A stretch of DNA of 64,000 bases from Paenibacillus sp. LHD-38 (lineage in GTDB: Bacteria > Bacillota > Bacilli > Paenibacillales > Paenibacillaceae): positions 62,001 to 126,000 of the forward strand of contig NZ_JAVIFU010000008.1 of NCBI RefSeq assembly GCF_031157315.1, written 5' to 3'. Under the pieces are notes generated by a model. The model saw only the letters and a list, made by a program, of their open reading frames with translations, did not search any database and was not told where the DNA came from. This document shows positions 25,871-33,790 of the stretch, piece by piece; position 1 is the stretch's first letter; every line of letters starts with the position of its first letter. Position numbers and translations under genes: made by a program.

Positions 25871-25908
25871 TTGCAAAAGAACTTTAAATGATATATCATG
25901 ATATATTA
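25871..25908 (+). promoter_or_regulatory. Promoter and operator of the GntR/LacI-type regulator
   Basis: TTGCAA (25871-25876) and TATCAT (25894-25899) are 17 bases apart. The -10 box sits inside the perfect 16-bp palindrome ATATATCATGATATAT (25891-25906). The region can also be read as two direct copies of ATGATATATYA (25888-25898 and 25898-25908). The same 11-mer recurs at 27155-27165 before the mannan operon, so it is a good candidate for autoregulation. Confidence 0.65.
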
Positions 25909-25950
25909 TTAGAGTTTGCAGATAGGCTGGAATGGAAGGAGGGGCTTGCT

Positions 25951-27105
25951 TTGAATGAAACATCATCTAAACCCATGTACGAAAAAATATTTGAATCGGT
26001 AAAAAATCAAATCTTAACGAAGGTCTATGGGGTCGGAGAACGAATCCCTTCGGAGAAGGAACTGGCAGAAGCCTACAGCGTCAGCCGAATTACGAGCAAA
26101 AAAGCGCTGGAGCTGCTTACGAATGAGCGCTTAATTGTAAGAAAGCCAGGCAGAGGATCATTTGTCGCCGATCCTGACACCGATTTTGGGACAGTGGCAG
26201 CCTCTTCTGGGGCGCCTGTTGCTGCTTTTTCCACGGAAATGACAACGATAGGGCTCGTCATTACCGATTTTGGCAACAGTTACGGAACGGGCTTAATCTA
26301 TGGTATGGAAGAAGCATCCAGGGAACATGATTGCTTCCTCGTACTTCGCCGGTCATTCGGCATTCCCGCTAATGAAGAGCTGTCGATTCAGAAGCTCCTT
26401 CATTTGGGCGTAGACGGGTTAATCGTATTCCCGGCTCAGGGCGAATACTTCAATGAGGAAATTTTGAAGCTGGTTATCGGACGGTTTCCTTTAGTATTGA
26501 TTGACCGGCATTTAAAGGGAGTATCCGCAGCATCAATCAGTACGGATAATGCCGCGGCGGCAAGAAAAGCGACAGCCCACTTATTTGAACTCGGGCATCG
26601 TCATATTTCATTTCTGTCGCCTCCGCCAACGGATACGACGGCTGTCGAGGAACGGATTGAAGGCTTTATTCAAGCGCATGCCGAGCATGGGATTGCGGTG
26701 GATCGTGGGCTGTGGGTAAATGATCTTACCTCCACGCTGCCGAATTCGTTCAGAGGGAACAATATCGAGCAGGATATCGACAAATTAATGGCGCATTTGA
26801 ATAGCCGTCCCGAGATCACGGCCTTGTTCGCGATTGAATATAACATTGCTTTGCTTGCCAAAGCAGCTGTGGAAAGAATAGGACTTCGGATCCCACAGGA
26901 TATCTCCATTATTTGCTTCGATAGTCCGCCTACGGGACTTGGCGGCGGATATGCATTCACCCATATCAGGCAAAATGAAGAGGAAATGGGACGTTTGGCC
27001 GTTGGCCATGTACTGCGAATCATGCAGGGGCAGGCGGTTCCTAATAAAGTCATGCTAGAAGCGGATTTAATCATCGGTGTTTCAACCGATAAGGTACGCC
27101 AGTAA
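25951..27105 (+). CDS. GntR-type DNA-binding regulator with LacI-type sugar-sensing domain (AraR-like architecture)
   Basis: The protein has 384 residues from TTG 25951, preceded by AAGGAGGGG; an earlier frame start at 25888 lies within the operator palindrome. Residues 1-75 form a GntR winged helix (MYEKIFESVKNQILTKVYGV, RIPSEKELAEAYSVSRITSK, RKPGRGSFVA). Residues 95-384 are a LacI/GalR periplasmic-binding-like domain (GLVITDFGNSYGTGLIYGME, LVLIDRHLKGVSAASISTDN, ISIICFDSPPTG). This architecture is known from AraR, a sugar-responsive repressor. It stands directly in front of the alpha-mannan operon, and both upstream regions carry ATGATATATYA motifs. I infer that it represses that operon and itself until a manno-oligosaccharide or derivative binds. 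Confidence 0.88.
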   Translation: MNETSSKPMYEKIFESVKNQILTKVYGVGERIPSEKELAEAYSVSRITSKKALELLTNERLIVRKPGRGSFVADPDTDFGTVAASSGAPVAAFSTEMTTIGLVITDFGNSYGTGLIYGMEEASREHDCFLVLRRSFGIPANEELSIQKLLHLGVDGLIVFPAQGEYFNEEILKLVIGRFPLVLIDRHLKGVSAASISTDNAAAARKATAHLFELGHRHISFLSPPPTDTTAVEERIEGFIQAHAEHGIAVDRGLWVNDLTSTLPNSFRGNNIEQDIDKLMAHLNSRPEITALFAIEYNIALLAKAAVERIGLRIPQDISIICFDSPPTGLGGGYAFTHIRQNEEEMGRLAVGHVLRIMQGQAVPNKVMLEADLIIGVSTDKVRQ

Positions 27106-27106
27106 C

Positions 27107-27135
27107 GCCCCTGACCTTCAGGGGTATTTTTTTTG
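27107..27135 (+). terminator. Intrinsic terminator of the regulator gene
   Basis: CCCCTGA (27108-27114) pairs perfectly with TCAGGGG (27118-27124) and is followed by TATTTTTTTT. Confidence 0.9.
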
Positions 27136-27154
27136 AAATGGTATATCGATTATA

Positions 27155-27165
27155 ATGATATATTA
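27155..27165 (+). promoter_or_regulatory. Predicted operator half-site for the GntR/LacI regulator
   Basis: ATGATATATTA is identical to 25898-25908 in the regulator's own promoter. It lies about 29 bases upstream of the -35 box of the mannan operon. Confidence 0.5.
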
Positions 27166-27193
27166 GCTTATAAAATGTCGAAATAAATTCATA

Positions 27194-27222
27194 TTGACAT
27201 ACACACCTTATACCAATATACT
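27194..27222 (+). promoter_or_regulatory. Sigma-A promoter of the alpha-mannan operon
   Basis: A perfect TTGACA (27194-27199) and TATACT (27217-27222) are 17 bases apart. The start would be near 27229, leaving a leader of about 75 bases. Confidence 0.8.
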
Positions 27223-27228
27223 CATTTT

Positions 27229-27243
27229 ATGAAAGCGGTTACG
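27229..27243 (+). promoter_or_regulatory. cre (CcpA) site over the mannan operon start point
   Basis: ATGAAAGCGGTTACG matches the Bacillus consensus WTGNAANCGNWNNCW at 14 of 15 positions. It covers the predicted transcription start, the usual place for carbon catabolite repression. Confidence 0.65.
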
Positions 27244-27303
27244 GTTATAGGAGAGAAGCTTCTTTACCATAGCCAAGATAAATACGAAAAGGGAGGCATG
27301 GCA

Positions 27304-28620
27304 ATGAAATTGAAAAAATGGTTCATGACAGGGACAGCAATGCTGCTCGTAATCGGGCTTATCGCAGGATGCTCGGGTAACAACGCAAACCAGAAGAATA
27401 CGAACGGTTCTACGAATGCGGGAGAAGGTAATACAAAAAACGCAAAAGCAGTAGAGTTAACCTTCTGGGGCGATTGGGGCGGTGAAGGCCAAGTACAGTT
27501 CGAGACCATGGTCGATGCCTTCAATAAGTCGCAAAGCAAAATACATGTAAAATATGTGCTGCAGCAGGATATGATTACCAAGTTTTTGACGGCGGCTACC
27601 TCGGGCGGTTCGCCGGATATCCTTTTTTGGGACCGCTGGAGAACCTCGCTGTATGCGCCCAAAAACGTGCTGCATCCCATTGATGAATATTTAGAGCGTG
27701 ACGGCATTTCCCGCGATGATTATTACGAGGAGTCGCTTAAAGAGCTCTCCTTGAACGATAAGCTCTACGGCCTGCCGCTGACAGTAGATGCGCGCGCACT
27801 TTTCTATAATAAGAAGCTTCTTGCCGAAGCAGGCATCGAGCCGCCGAAGACATGGGATGAGCTTGCAGATGCCGCAGCCAAGCTGACAAAGTGGAACGGA
27901 AACAAGCTTGAGGTAGCTGGATTCTCGCTTGGTGATGTTGGATTGTTCAATATGTATTTGCAGCAAGCGGGCGCGCAAATGCTTACGGAAGACGGCAAAA
28001 CGAATTTCAACAACGAGCAGGGTAAACAAGTGCTGCAATATTGGGACCGTTTGTTGAACCAGGACAAAGTATATAAAGTCGGCTTTGAGCAAGGTTTGGG
28101 CGAAGGGCAGGACGCATTCGTAACCGGCAAGCTTGCCATGCAGTATACGGGTCCGTGGATGCTCAGCACTTATAAAAAATACGGCAAGGATCTTGACTTC
28201 GGAATCGTACCGCCGCCAGCTGGGCCAAATGGCGATAAAGCAAGCGTCATGGGCGGCTTTGGTTTAGTTATTCCGGAGGGCGCTAAGCATAAAGAAGAGT
28301 CATGGGAGTTTATTAAATGGTGGCTTGCCAATAAAGACAATGCGCTGCTTTGGGCGAAAACAAGCTTGAATATTCCGGGCTACAAGCCGGCCCTCGAAGA
28401 TCCGTTTTTCAAAGACGACCCGTTCTGGAAGCCGTTTATGGAAACGCTTGAATTTGCGAAGGTGCGGCCGAATCATCCAGGCTACTCCGTCCTGGAGGGA
28501 GATGCTTTGATACCGAATCTCCAGCTGTTTCAGCAGAACAAACAAAGCATAGAAGATACGCTGAAGAAGGCGCAGGAGCAAGGGGATAAGCTGCTCGAGG
28601 ATAACCGCGAAGTAAAATAA
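27304..28620 (+). CDS. Sugar ABC transporter substrate-binding lipoprotein of the alpha-mannan operon
   Basis: The protein has 438 residues from the ATG at 27304, seven bases after AAAGGGAGG; upstream in-frame ATGs at 27229 and 27298 fit less well. The signal peptide has lipobox LIAGC. The mature protein is a CUT1 family binding protein (LTFWGDWGGEGQVQFETMVD, SPDILFWDRWRTSLYAP, LPLTVDARALFYNKKLLAEA, FVTGKLAMQYTGPWML). Two permeases and two GH76 enzymes follow in the same direction. I infer an alpha-1,6-linked manno-oligosaccharide ligand, for example from yeast mannan, from the GH76 neighbours only. Confidence 0.9.
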   Translation: MKLKKWFMTGTAMLLVIGLIAGCSGNNANQKNTNGSTNAGEGNTKNAKAVELTFWGDWGGEGQVQFETMVDAFNKSQSKIHVKYVLQQDMITKFLTAATSGGSPDILFWDRWRTSLYAPKNVLHPIDEYLERDGISRDDYYEESLKELSLNDKLYGLPLTVDARALFYNKKLLAEAGIEPPKTWDELADAAAKLTKWNGNKLEVAGFSLGDVGLFNMYLQQAGAQMLTEDGKTNFNNEQGKQVLQYWDRLLNQDKVYKVGFEQGLGEGQDAFVTGKLAMQYTGPWMLSTYKKYGKDLDFGIVPPPAGPNGDKASVMGGFGLVIPEGAKHKEESWEFIKWWLANKDNALLWAKTSLNIPGYKPALEDPFFKDDPFWKPFMETLEFAKVRPNHPGYSVLEGDALIPNLQLFQQNKQSIEDTLKKAQEQGDKLLEDNREVK

Positions 28621-28638
28621 GCAATATTCGTGAAAAAC

Positions 28639-28664
28639 AGAAAGGGAGGAAAACCTCCCTTTCT
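28639..28664 (+). terminator. Intercistronic hairpin after the binding-protein gene
   Basis: AGAAAGGGAGG (28639-28649) and CCTCCCTTTCT (28654-28664) form a perfect 11-bp stem with an AAAA loop and no T-run. It is better read as an mRNA-stabilising or processing hairpin than as a full terminator. Confidence 0.6.
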
Positions 28665-28684
28665 CCAATTGAGGGGGAGTTCCT

Positions 28685-29572
28685 ATGGCTTCCGTTAGAA
28701 AGCTGGAGCGTCATCAAGCGAGAACTGCGTATTTGTTTATTACGCCGACCATGCTGTTGTTTCTTATATTTACGGTAATCCCGGTATTTATGGCGCTTTA
28801 TTTAAGCTTCACCAATTACGATGTGCTGAGCCGCAAGGACTGGGTCGGCTTCGATAATTACCGCAGGCTGCTTGACGATGATTTATTATGGGTAACATTC
28901 AAAAACGTATTTTTATATGCCGTTATTTTCGTTCCTTTTAACATTATCATTTCATTAGCCCTAGGGATTCTCATGAACCGGGCTTGGCGCGGCATTAAGC
29001 TGTTCCGCACCTTAAATTATTTGCCGACTTTGACATCGTCGGTAGCCGCGGCTACCGTTTGGATTTGGCTGCTCCACCCCGAGTACGGATTGGTAAACGG
29101 AATGTTATCATACATTGGCATAACCGGGCCGGCATGGGTAGCGCAGACGGAAACGGCGATGCTGTCGATCATTCTTGTTACGCTATGGCAATCCGTCGGC
29201 TCCAACATGATCATTTATCTGGCAGGTTTACAGGGCGTTCCGGATTATTTATATGAGTCGGCACGGCTGGACGGGGCGACAAAGATCGATTGCTTCCGGT
29301 TTATTACATGGCCGCAGCTTAGACCGACAACCTTTCTGGTCAGCACTTTATCCATTATCGGCGCGCTTCAGCTATTTGACCAGGCGTTTGTGCTTACGCA
29401 GGGCGGACCGGCCAACGTGACGAAAACACCCGTCTACCTCATTTACCAGCAAGGCTTTAATCAATTGCAAATGGGCTATGCATCGGCGCAGGCCTTCGTT
29501 CTGGCCGTGGCGATTCTTATTTTCTCCATCATTAATATGCGAATAACAAAAGCGGAAGAGTCTGTGATATAG
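28685..29572 (+). CDS. Sugar ABC transporter permease, MalF-like (alpha-mannan operon)
   Basis: The protein has 295 residues and six transmembrane helices, beginning with AYLFITPTMLLFLIFTVIPV. The EAA docking loop is LYESARLDGATKIDCFRFIT. GAGGGGGAG precedes the ATG. It follows the binding-protein gene across a stable hairpin and precedes the second permease by 14 bases. Like the other importers in the window it has no ATPase gene beside it. Confidence 0.92.
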   Translation: MASVRKLERHQARTAYLFITPTMLLFLIFTVIPVFMALYLSFTNYDVLSRKDWVGFDNYRRLLDDDLLWVTFKNVFLYAVIFVPFNIIISLALGILMNRAWRGIKLFRTLNYLPTLTSSVAAATVWIWLLHPEYGLVNGMLSYIGITGPAWVAQTETAMLSIILVTLWQSVGSNMIIYLAGLQGVPDYLYESARLDGATKIDCFRFITWPQLRPTTFLVSTLSIIGALQLFDQAFVLTQGGPANVTKTPVYLIYQQGFNQLQMGYASAQAFVLAVAILIFSIINMRITKAEESVI

Positions 29573-29586
29573 GAGGCGAGCTGCAA

Positions 29587-30474
29587 ATGGAAACGATCGG
29601 AGATACTCCTCTGCGCAAGGGTTTGAAGAAAACGATCTATTATGTCGTTTGCGCCTTGATCGCAATCGTCATGTTTTTACCCTTTTACTGGAGCGTTTTG
29701 ACCTCGATAAAACCGGATGATCAAATTTTTGCAATGCCGATCAAATGGCTGCCAACGGACATCACGTTCGAGCATTACAAAAAAGCGTTTACCACTGTTC
29801 CTTTTGGCTTATATTTCTGGAACTCTTTTGTGCTGGCAGCCGCAGGTGTATTATTTAATCTCTTTTTAGGCTCATTGGCAGGATACGCGTTCGCTAAGCT
29901 CAAATTCAAGCTTAGTCAGCCATTGTTTCGTGTTTTATTGGCTGCGATGATGATTCCCGGCATCGTAACGATGATCCCGAGCGTTTACGTGCTGCAGCAT
30001 CTCCCGTTTTTTGGCGGGAACGATTTGCTCGGCTCGGGAGGTCATGGTCTCATGAACTCCTTTTGGGGAATTATTTTGCCCGGCGCTTCCGGCACGTTTG
30101 CGGTCTTCTTCATGCGGCAATTTTTCCTGACGCTTCCTACCGATATGCTGGAGATGGCGCGGATTGAAGGCTGCGGAGAGTTTAATATCTTTTGGAAAAT
30201 CTACCTGCCGCTTACGAAGCCGGCGCTCGCAACATTGGGAATCTTTACTTTTCAAGCAGGCTGGAACAGCTTTCTCTGGCCGATGATCGTGCTTAACGAT
30301 CCATCGAAAGCGACGGTTCAAATGGGATTGCAGGCATTCTCGTACAATTTTCAGACGGATTTTGGTCCGATGATGGCAGGTGCTTTGGTTGCTATTTTAC
30401 CAATCTTGATTTTGTTCCTGCTGCTGCAGCGTTACTTTGTTCAAGGTATTGCTTTCAGCGGTATTAAAGGGTAA
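29587..30474 (+). CDS. Sugar ABC transporter permease, MalG-like (alpha-mannan operon)
   Basis: The protein has 295 residues and six transmembrane helices, with EAA loop EMARIEGCGEFNIFWKIYLP and the usual C-terminal RYFVQGIAFSGIKG. ATAGGAGG lies 10 bases before the ATG. An unusual feature is a longer loop between helices 3 and 4 (HLPFFGGNDLLGSGGHG). The first GH76 gene starts 59 bases downstream, so import and hydrolysis are encoded on one transcript. Confidence 0.92.
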   Translation: METIGDTPLRKGLKKTIYYVVCALIAIVMFLPFYWSVLTSIKPDDQIFAMPIKWLPTDITFEHYKKAFTTVPFGLYFWNSFVLAAAGVLFNLFLGSLAGYAFAKLKFKLSQPLFRVLLAAMMIPGIVTMIPSVYVLQHLPFFGGNDLLGSGGHGLMNSFWGIILPGASGTFAVFFMRQFFLTLPTDMLEMARIEGCGEFNIFWKIYLPLTKPALATLGIFTFQAGWNSFLWPMIVLNDPSKATVQMGLQAFSYNFQTDFGPMMAGALVAILPILILFLLLQRYFVQGIAFSGIKG

Positions 30475-30533
30475 CGGGAAATCGGATGGAGCAGGCGGTA
30501 CATTTCATATCATGATCTAGGGGGAGACGGCCG

Positions 30534-31577
30534 ATGAACAAAACGGCAATCGGAGTATGGGAGAAGCGGGTGGACGAGGCGCAGGCAGCGCTTGAGCATT
30601 TTTTCTGGAATGATGAAATTAAGATGTACAACATAGAAACGCCTTGTCCAAACGGCAGCTGCAATACGATCTTCCATTATTGGTGGATGGCGCATGCGGT
30701 TGACGTACTGGTCGATGGATTGTTAAGAACAGGTGAGCAGCGATATGCGGAAAAGCTGCGTATTTTCTATGAGGGGATCTTGGAGAGAAACGGCGGATCG
30801 CTGCCAAATGAGCTCTATGATGATATGGAGTGGATGGCGCTTGCTTGGCTGAGGGCCTATGCGGCAACAGGAGAAATGACTTATAAGCAAGCAGCTTTGG
30901 TTTTATGGGAGGATATTAAAACCGGCTGGAACGACCATATGGGAGGCGGCATCGCTTGGCAGAAATCCCAGCTTGATTATAAAAACACGCCTGCTAACGC
31001 GCCTGCGGCGATTTTGGCGGCACGCTTATACCTGGCATTTAAAGACAACAGTGATCTGGCGTGGGCGAAAAAAATATACGAATGGCAAAAGGACAATCTT
31101 GTCGATCCGGACACCGGCTTCGTATGGGACGGCATGAACCGAATAGGCGACGGGGCAATCGATAAAGAATGGAAGTTTACTTATTGTCAGGGCGTCTATA
31201 TTGGTGCTGCAGTGGAGTTATTTCGGGCAAGCGGAGAGCAGGCTTATTTGGAGGATGCCATCCGGTCATTCGACGCCGCTGTATCAGAGCTGACAGATCC
31301 CGTAACGGGGGTGCTGCCGGATGAGGAAACGGGCGACGGCGGTTTATTCAAGGGTATCCTGATCCGATACGCAGCCGAGCTTGCGAAGGAAGAGGGCGGT
31401 GCCCGCGCGGCGCAGCTGCTTCTCGTGAATGCCGAGCAGCTGTGGCTGAACGGCAAAGCGGATGGCCAGGCTTTGTTCAATCACAATTGGACGGAAAATC
31501 CGGGGGAAATCGTAACATTAAGCGTACAGCTCAGCGGCGTCATGCTGTTGGAGAAAATGGCGGAGCAGCACGGATGA
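30534..31577 (+). CDS. GH76 alpha-1,6-mannanase-like hydrolase, copy 1 (cytoplasmic)
   Basis: The protein has 347 residues and no signal peptide. It has the (alpha/alpha)6 fold signatures of GH76: FHYWWMAHAVDVLVDGLL, the catalytic Asp pair D96/D97 in ELYDDMEWMALAWLRAY, GGGIAWQKSQLDYKNTPANA and FTYCQGVYIGAAVELF. GH76 enzymes are endo-acting retaining alpha-1,6-mannanases, mostly known as extracellular fungal or Bacteroides proteins; this one should work on oligosaccharides taken up by the importer encoded upstream. TAGGGGGAGA precedes the ATG. It overlaps copy 2 by four bases (ATGA). Confidence 0.9.
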   Translation: MNKTAIGVWEKRVDEAQAALEHFFWNDEIKMYNIETPCPNGSCNTIFHYWWMAHAVDVLVDGLLRTGEQRYAEKLRIFYEGILERNGGSLPNELYDDMEWMALAWLRAYAATGEMTYKQAALVLWEDIKTGWNDHMGGGIAWQKSQLDYKNTPANAPAAILAARLYLAFKDNSDLAWAKKIYEWQKDNLVDPDTGFVWDGMNRIGDGAIDKEWKFTYCQGVYIGAAVELFRASGEQAYLEDAIRSFDAAVSELTDPVTGVLPDEETGDGGLFKGILIRYAAELAKEEGGARAAQLLLVNAEQLWLNGKADGQALFNHNWTENPGEIVTLSVQLSGVMLLEKMAEQHG

Positions 31578-32608
31578 GCCATGACAACGGGGTTGATTTC
31601 GTACAGGACGCTTTGGTCCGGAATTATTGGAACACCAGCAGCTCGATTATGAACCAGTGGTATCCGCCAGAGGCAAACCCGCCGGAGGAAAACTATTATT
31701 ACTGGTGGCAGGCACATGTCATCGATGTTTTCGTTGACGGATTGAAACGGACAAGCGACGGACAATATCAGAATCGCATTGAGGCGATATACGATGGCAT
31801 CCTCCGAAGCAACGGCGGTACTTTTCTCCACCATTATTATGATGATATGGAATGGCTCGCTTTAGCTTTGCTCAGGGTGCATCAAATCACCCGGGATGAA
31901 AAGTACAAGCAGAGCGCACTAGAATTGTGGGCAGACATTCAGACCGCATGGAGCGAGCAGCTCGGCGGCGGCATGGCGTGGAACAAAGGTCAATTGGATT
32001 ATAAAAATACGCCGGCCAACGCGCCTGCTGCCATACTTGCTGCCCGCTTGTATCAATGCTTCGGAGACAAGTCAGATCTGGACTGGGCTTTGAACATCTA
32101 TAGGTGGAATAAGGACCATTTGGTTGATCCCGCTACCGGCTTTGTATGGGATGGAATCAACAGGAATGGTGACATGCAGATCGATTATGATTGGGCATTT
32201 ACTTACTGCCAAGGGGTTTTCATCGGCGCAGGCGTTGAGCTCTACCGCTGCACAAATGATCGGTCTTTTCTGGAAGACGCGAAGCGAACGGCGCATGCCT
32301 GCATCGAAAGGTTATGCAATCCGGAAAGTCTTGTAATGCCCGATGAAGGAATTGACGATACAGGGCTATTTAAAGGAATTTTAGTCCGCTACTTCGCCCA
32401 GCTGCTGCTGGTCGCTCCGGAAATGAATGAGGTCAGGGACGTGATTAAGGCGAACGCAGCGATCTTGACGAAGCAAGGGCTGAATATGGAAAACGGGCTA
32501 TGCGGTCCTTCCTGGGAGAGCCGTCCTTCGCTCCCTGTTCAGTTAAGCGTACAGCTTAGCGGCGTCATGATGCTGGAAGCCGCTGAGCTGCTGAGGCATA
32601 TGGAATAA
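31574..32608 (+). CDS. GH76 alpha-1,6-mannanase-like hydrolase, copy 2 (cytoplasmic)
   Basis: The protein has 344 residues from the ATG at 31574, which overlaps the stop of copy 1. A longer frame reaches back to 31442 but lies inside copy 1. The motifs match copy 1: YYWWQAHVIDVFVDGLK, Asp pair D90/D91 in HYYDDMEWLALALLRVH, GGGMAWNKGQLDYKNTPANA and FTYCQGVFIGAGVELY. The two proteins are clear tandem paralogues that have diverged mainly at the N-terminus and the last 60 residues. There is no signal peptide. The duplication may give different chain-length or linkage preference. A strong terminator ends the operon 2 bases after the stop. Confidence 0.9.
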   Translation: MSHDNGVDFVQDALVRNYWNTSSSIMNQWYPPEANPPEENYYYWWQAHVIDVFVDGLKRTSDGQYQNRIEAIYDGILRSNGGTFLHHYYDDMEWLALALLRVHQITRDEKYKQSALELWADIQTAWSEQLGGGMAWNKGQLDYKNTPANAPAAILAARLYQCFGDKSDLDWALNIYRWNKDHLVDPATGFVWDGINRNGDMQIDYDWAFTYCQGVFIGAGVELYRCTNDRSFLEDAKRTAHACIERLCNPESLVMPDEGIDDTGLFKGILVRYFAQLLLVAPEMNEVRDVIKANAAILTKQGLNMENGLCGPSWESRPSLPVQLSVQLSGVMMLEAAELLRHME

Positions 32609-32609
32609 G

Positions 32610-32660
32610 AGAAGTCCCCGTGTAACAGCTGTATGCTGCCGCGCGGGGACTTCTTCGTTT
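32610..32660. terminator. Bidirectional terminator between the mannan operon and the AraC gene
   Basis: AGAAGTCCCCG (32610-32620) pairs perfectly with CGGGGACTTCT (32644-32654), with TCGTTTTTAT after it. It serves the convergent genes on both sides. Confidence 0.85.
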
Positions 32661-32663
32661 TTA

Positions 32664-33569
32664 TCAGATTTCATTTGAACCGGTAAAGCCGTGGATGAAT
32701 TTTCGGGGAGATATCGCTTCGATCTGTTTGAAGGCTTTGCTAAATGCATAGACGCTGCCGTAGCCTACCTTCTCCGCGATGGTCGTAATCGAAAGCGGCG
32801 TATAAATCATCAGATGTTTTGCTTTTTCAATGCGATAGCGCATCTGGAATTGATGCGGCGTGAGGCCGTATTTTTGTTTAAACAGCCTTGAGAAATGGAA
32901 TACGCTCAGCGTGGCCGTCTTCGAAAGCTCCTCAAGAAGGATCGTTTGGTCAAATCGCTCCATAATGAGTGATGCTGCTGCGTCAAGCGATTTATGATGA
33001 ACCCGGCGCCGAGACAGCTCGCTAGCTTCCAATCCTTTCATGATCAGATAAATCAGTTTTAAAACGAGTGATTTTTGCAAAATGAAAAAATCCAGATCCC
33101 GCCGCTCATAAGCATGTATGAGCTGCTGCAGCGTTTTTAGTATTTCTCCGTGATTATCGACCCGAATGACATCCGGTATTTGCAGAACGGATTCCAGAAC
33201 GTCTTCGCGAATCCAGCTTTTTTCTTGCTCGCTGCAATCTGCCAAGCTCTTGTAGCTGATGGGCACATCCTCCAGATTATCTGCGTAAAGCGCGTCGAAG
33301 TGAATATGCGGCATCCAGCATTCCCCCACGGATTCCAAAAACTCATGCTCCTTGCCCGGCTTGAATAATACGATGTCCCCAGGAAGGAGGTTATGGATGG
33401 AGTCGTTGATCCTTAGTGTAAGTTCCCCCTTCTCCAAGTAAAGCAGCTCATAATCGAATATAATGCGCGATTTTAATCGCATCCCGGATTCACGATGATT
33501 CCAAGCTCTGCGGACATTGGGCGAGAGCTGAATCATCAATGTTTTCTTAGTATCGGAAAACGCTTCCAT
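32664..33569 (-). CDS. AraC-family transcriptional regulator
   Basis: The protein has 301 residues from the ATG at 33569, preceded by TTGGAGTGA. An upstream 43-residue extension is hydrophobic and lacks a ribosome binding site. An N-terminal cupin-like sugar-sensing domain (YELLYLEKGELTLRINDS, LLPGDIVLFKPGKEHEF) is followed by the two C-terminal helix-turn-helix motifs: ILLEELSKTATLSVFHFSRL and ITTIAEKVGYGSVYAFSKAF. Such regulators usually activate adjacent sugar genes. It is divergent from the GH172 gene, and the 221-base gap between them contains a perfect cre site and a 12-bp palindrome. Confidence 0.88.
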   Translation of the reverse strand: MEAFSDTKKTLMIQLSPNVRRAWNHRESGMRLKSRIIFDYELLYLEKGELTLRINDSIHNLLPGDIVLFKPGKEHEFLESVGECWMPHIHFDALYADNLEDVPISYKSLADCSEQEKSWIREDVLESVLQIPDVIRVDNHGEILKTLQQLIHAYERRDLDFFILQKSLVLKLIYLIMKGLEASELSRRRVHHKSLDAAASLIMERFDQTILLEELSKTATLSVFHFSRLFKQKYGLTPHQFQMRYRIEKAKHLMIYTPLSITTIAEKVGYGSVYAFSKAFKQIEAISPRKFIHGFTGSNEI

Positions 33570-33653
33570 TCTATCACTCCAAAATAGCAAGATTGGACAA
33601 ATAATAACAAGTTGAACTAAAGAAGTTCCCAAAAAACTATGATAACATAAGCA

Positions 33654-33668
33654 ATGTAAACGATAACA
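33654..33668 (+). promoter_or_regulatory. Perfect cre (CcpA) site upstream of GH172
   Basis: ATGTAAACGATAACA matches WTGNAANCGNWNNCW at every position. It lies about 11 bases downstream of a TATGAT box (33638-33643), in the gap between the AraC regulator and the GH172 gene. Confidence 0.65.
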
Positions 33669-33729
33669 TGATTTGAACGGCCAATGAATAGAAAGCATCT
33701 TCTATTATATTATGGCCCGGTTAGTTCAT

Positions 33730-33741
33730 CAACCATGGTTG
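33730..33741. promoter_or_regulatory. 12-bp palindrome CAACCATGGTTG
   Basis: This perfect palindrome is in the AraC/GH172 intergenic region, 50 bases before the GH172 start. It could be a regulator site, but nothing else supports that. Confidence 0.3.
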
Positions 33742-33790
33742 TATTTCTTTAATTGAAAGGCTGCAATTATATGAAAAGGAGCATGAAATC

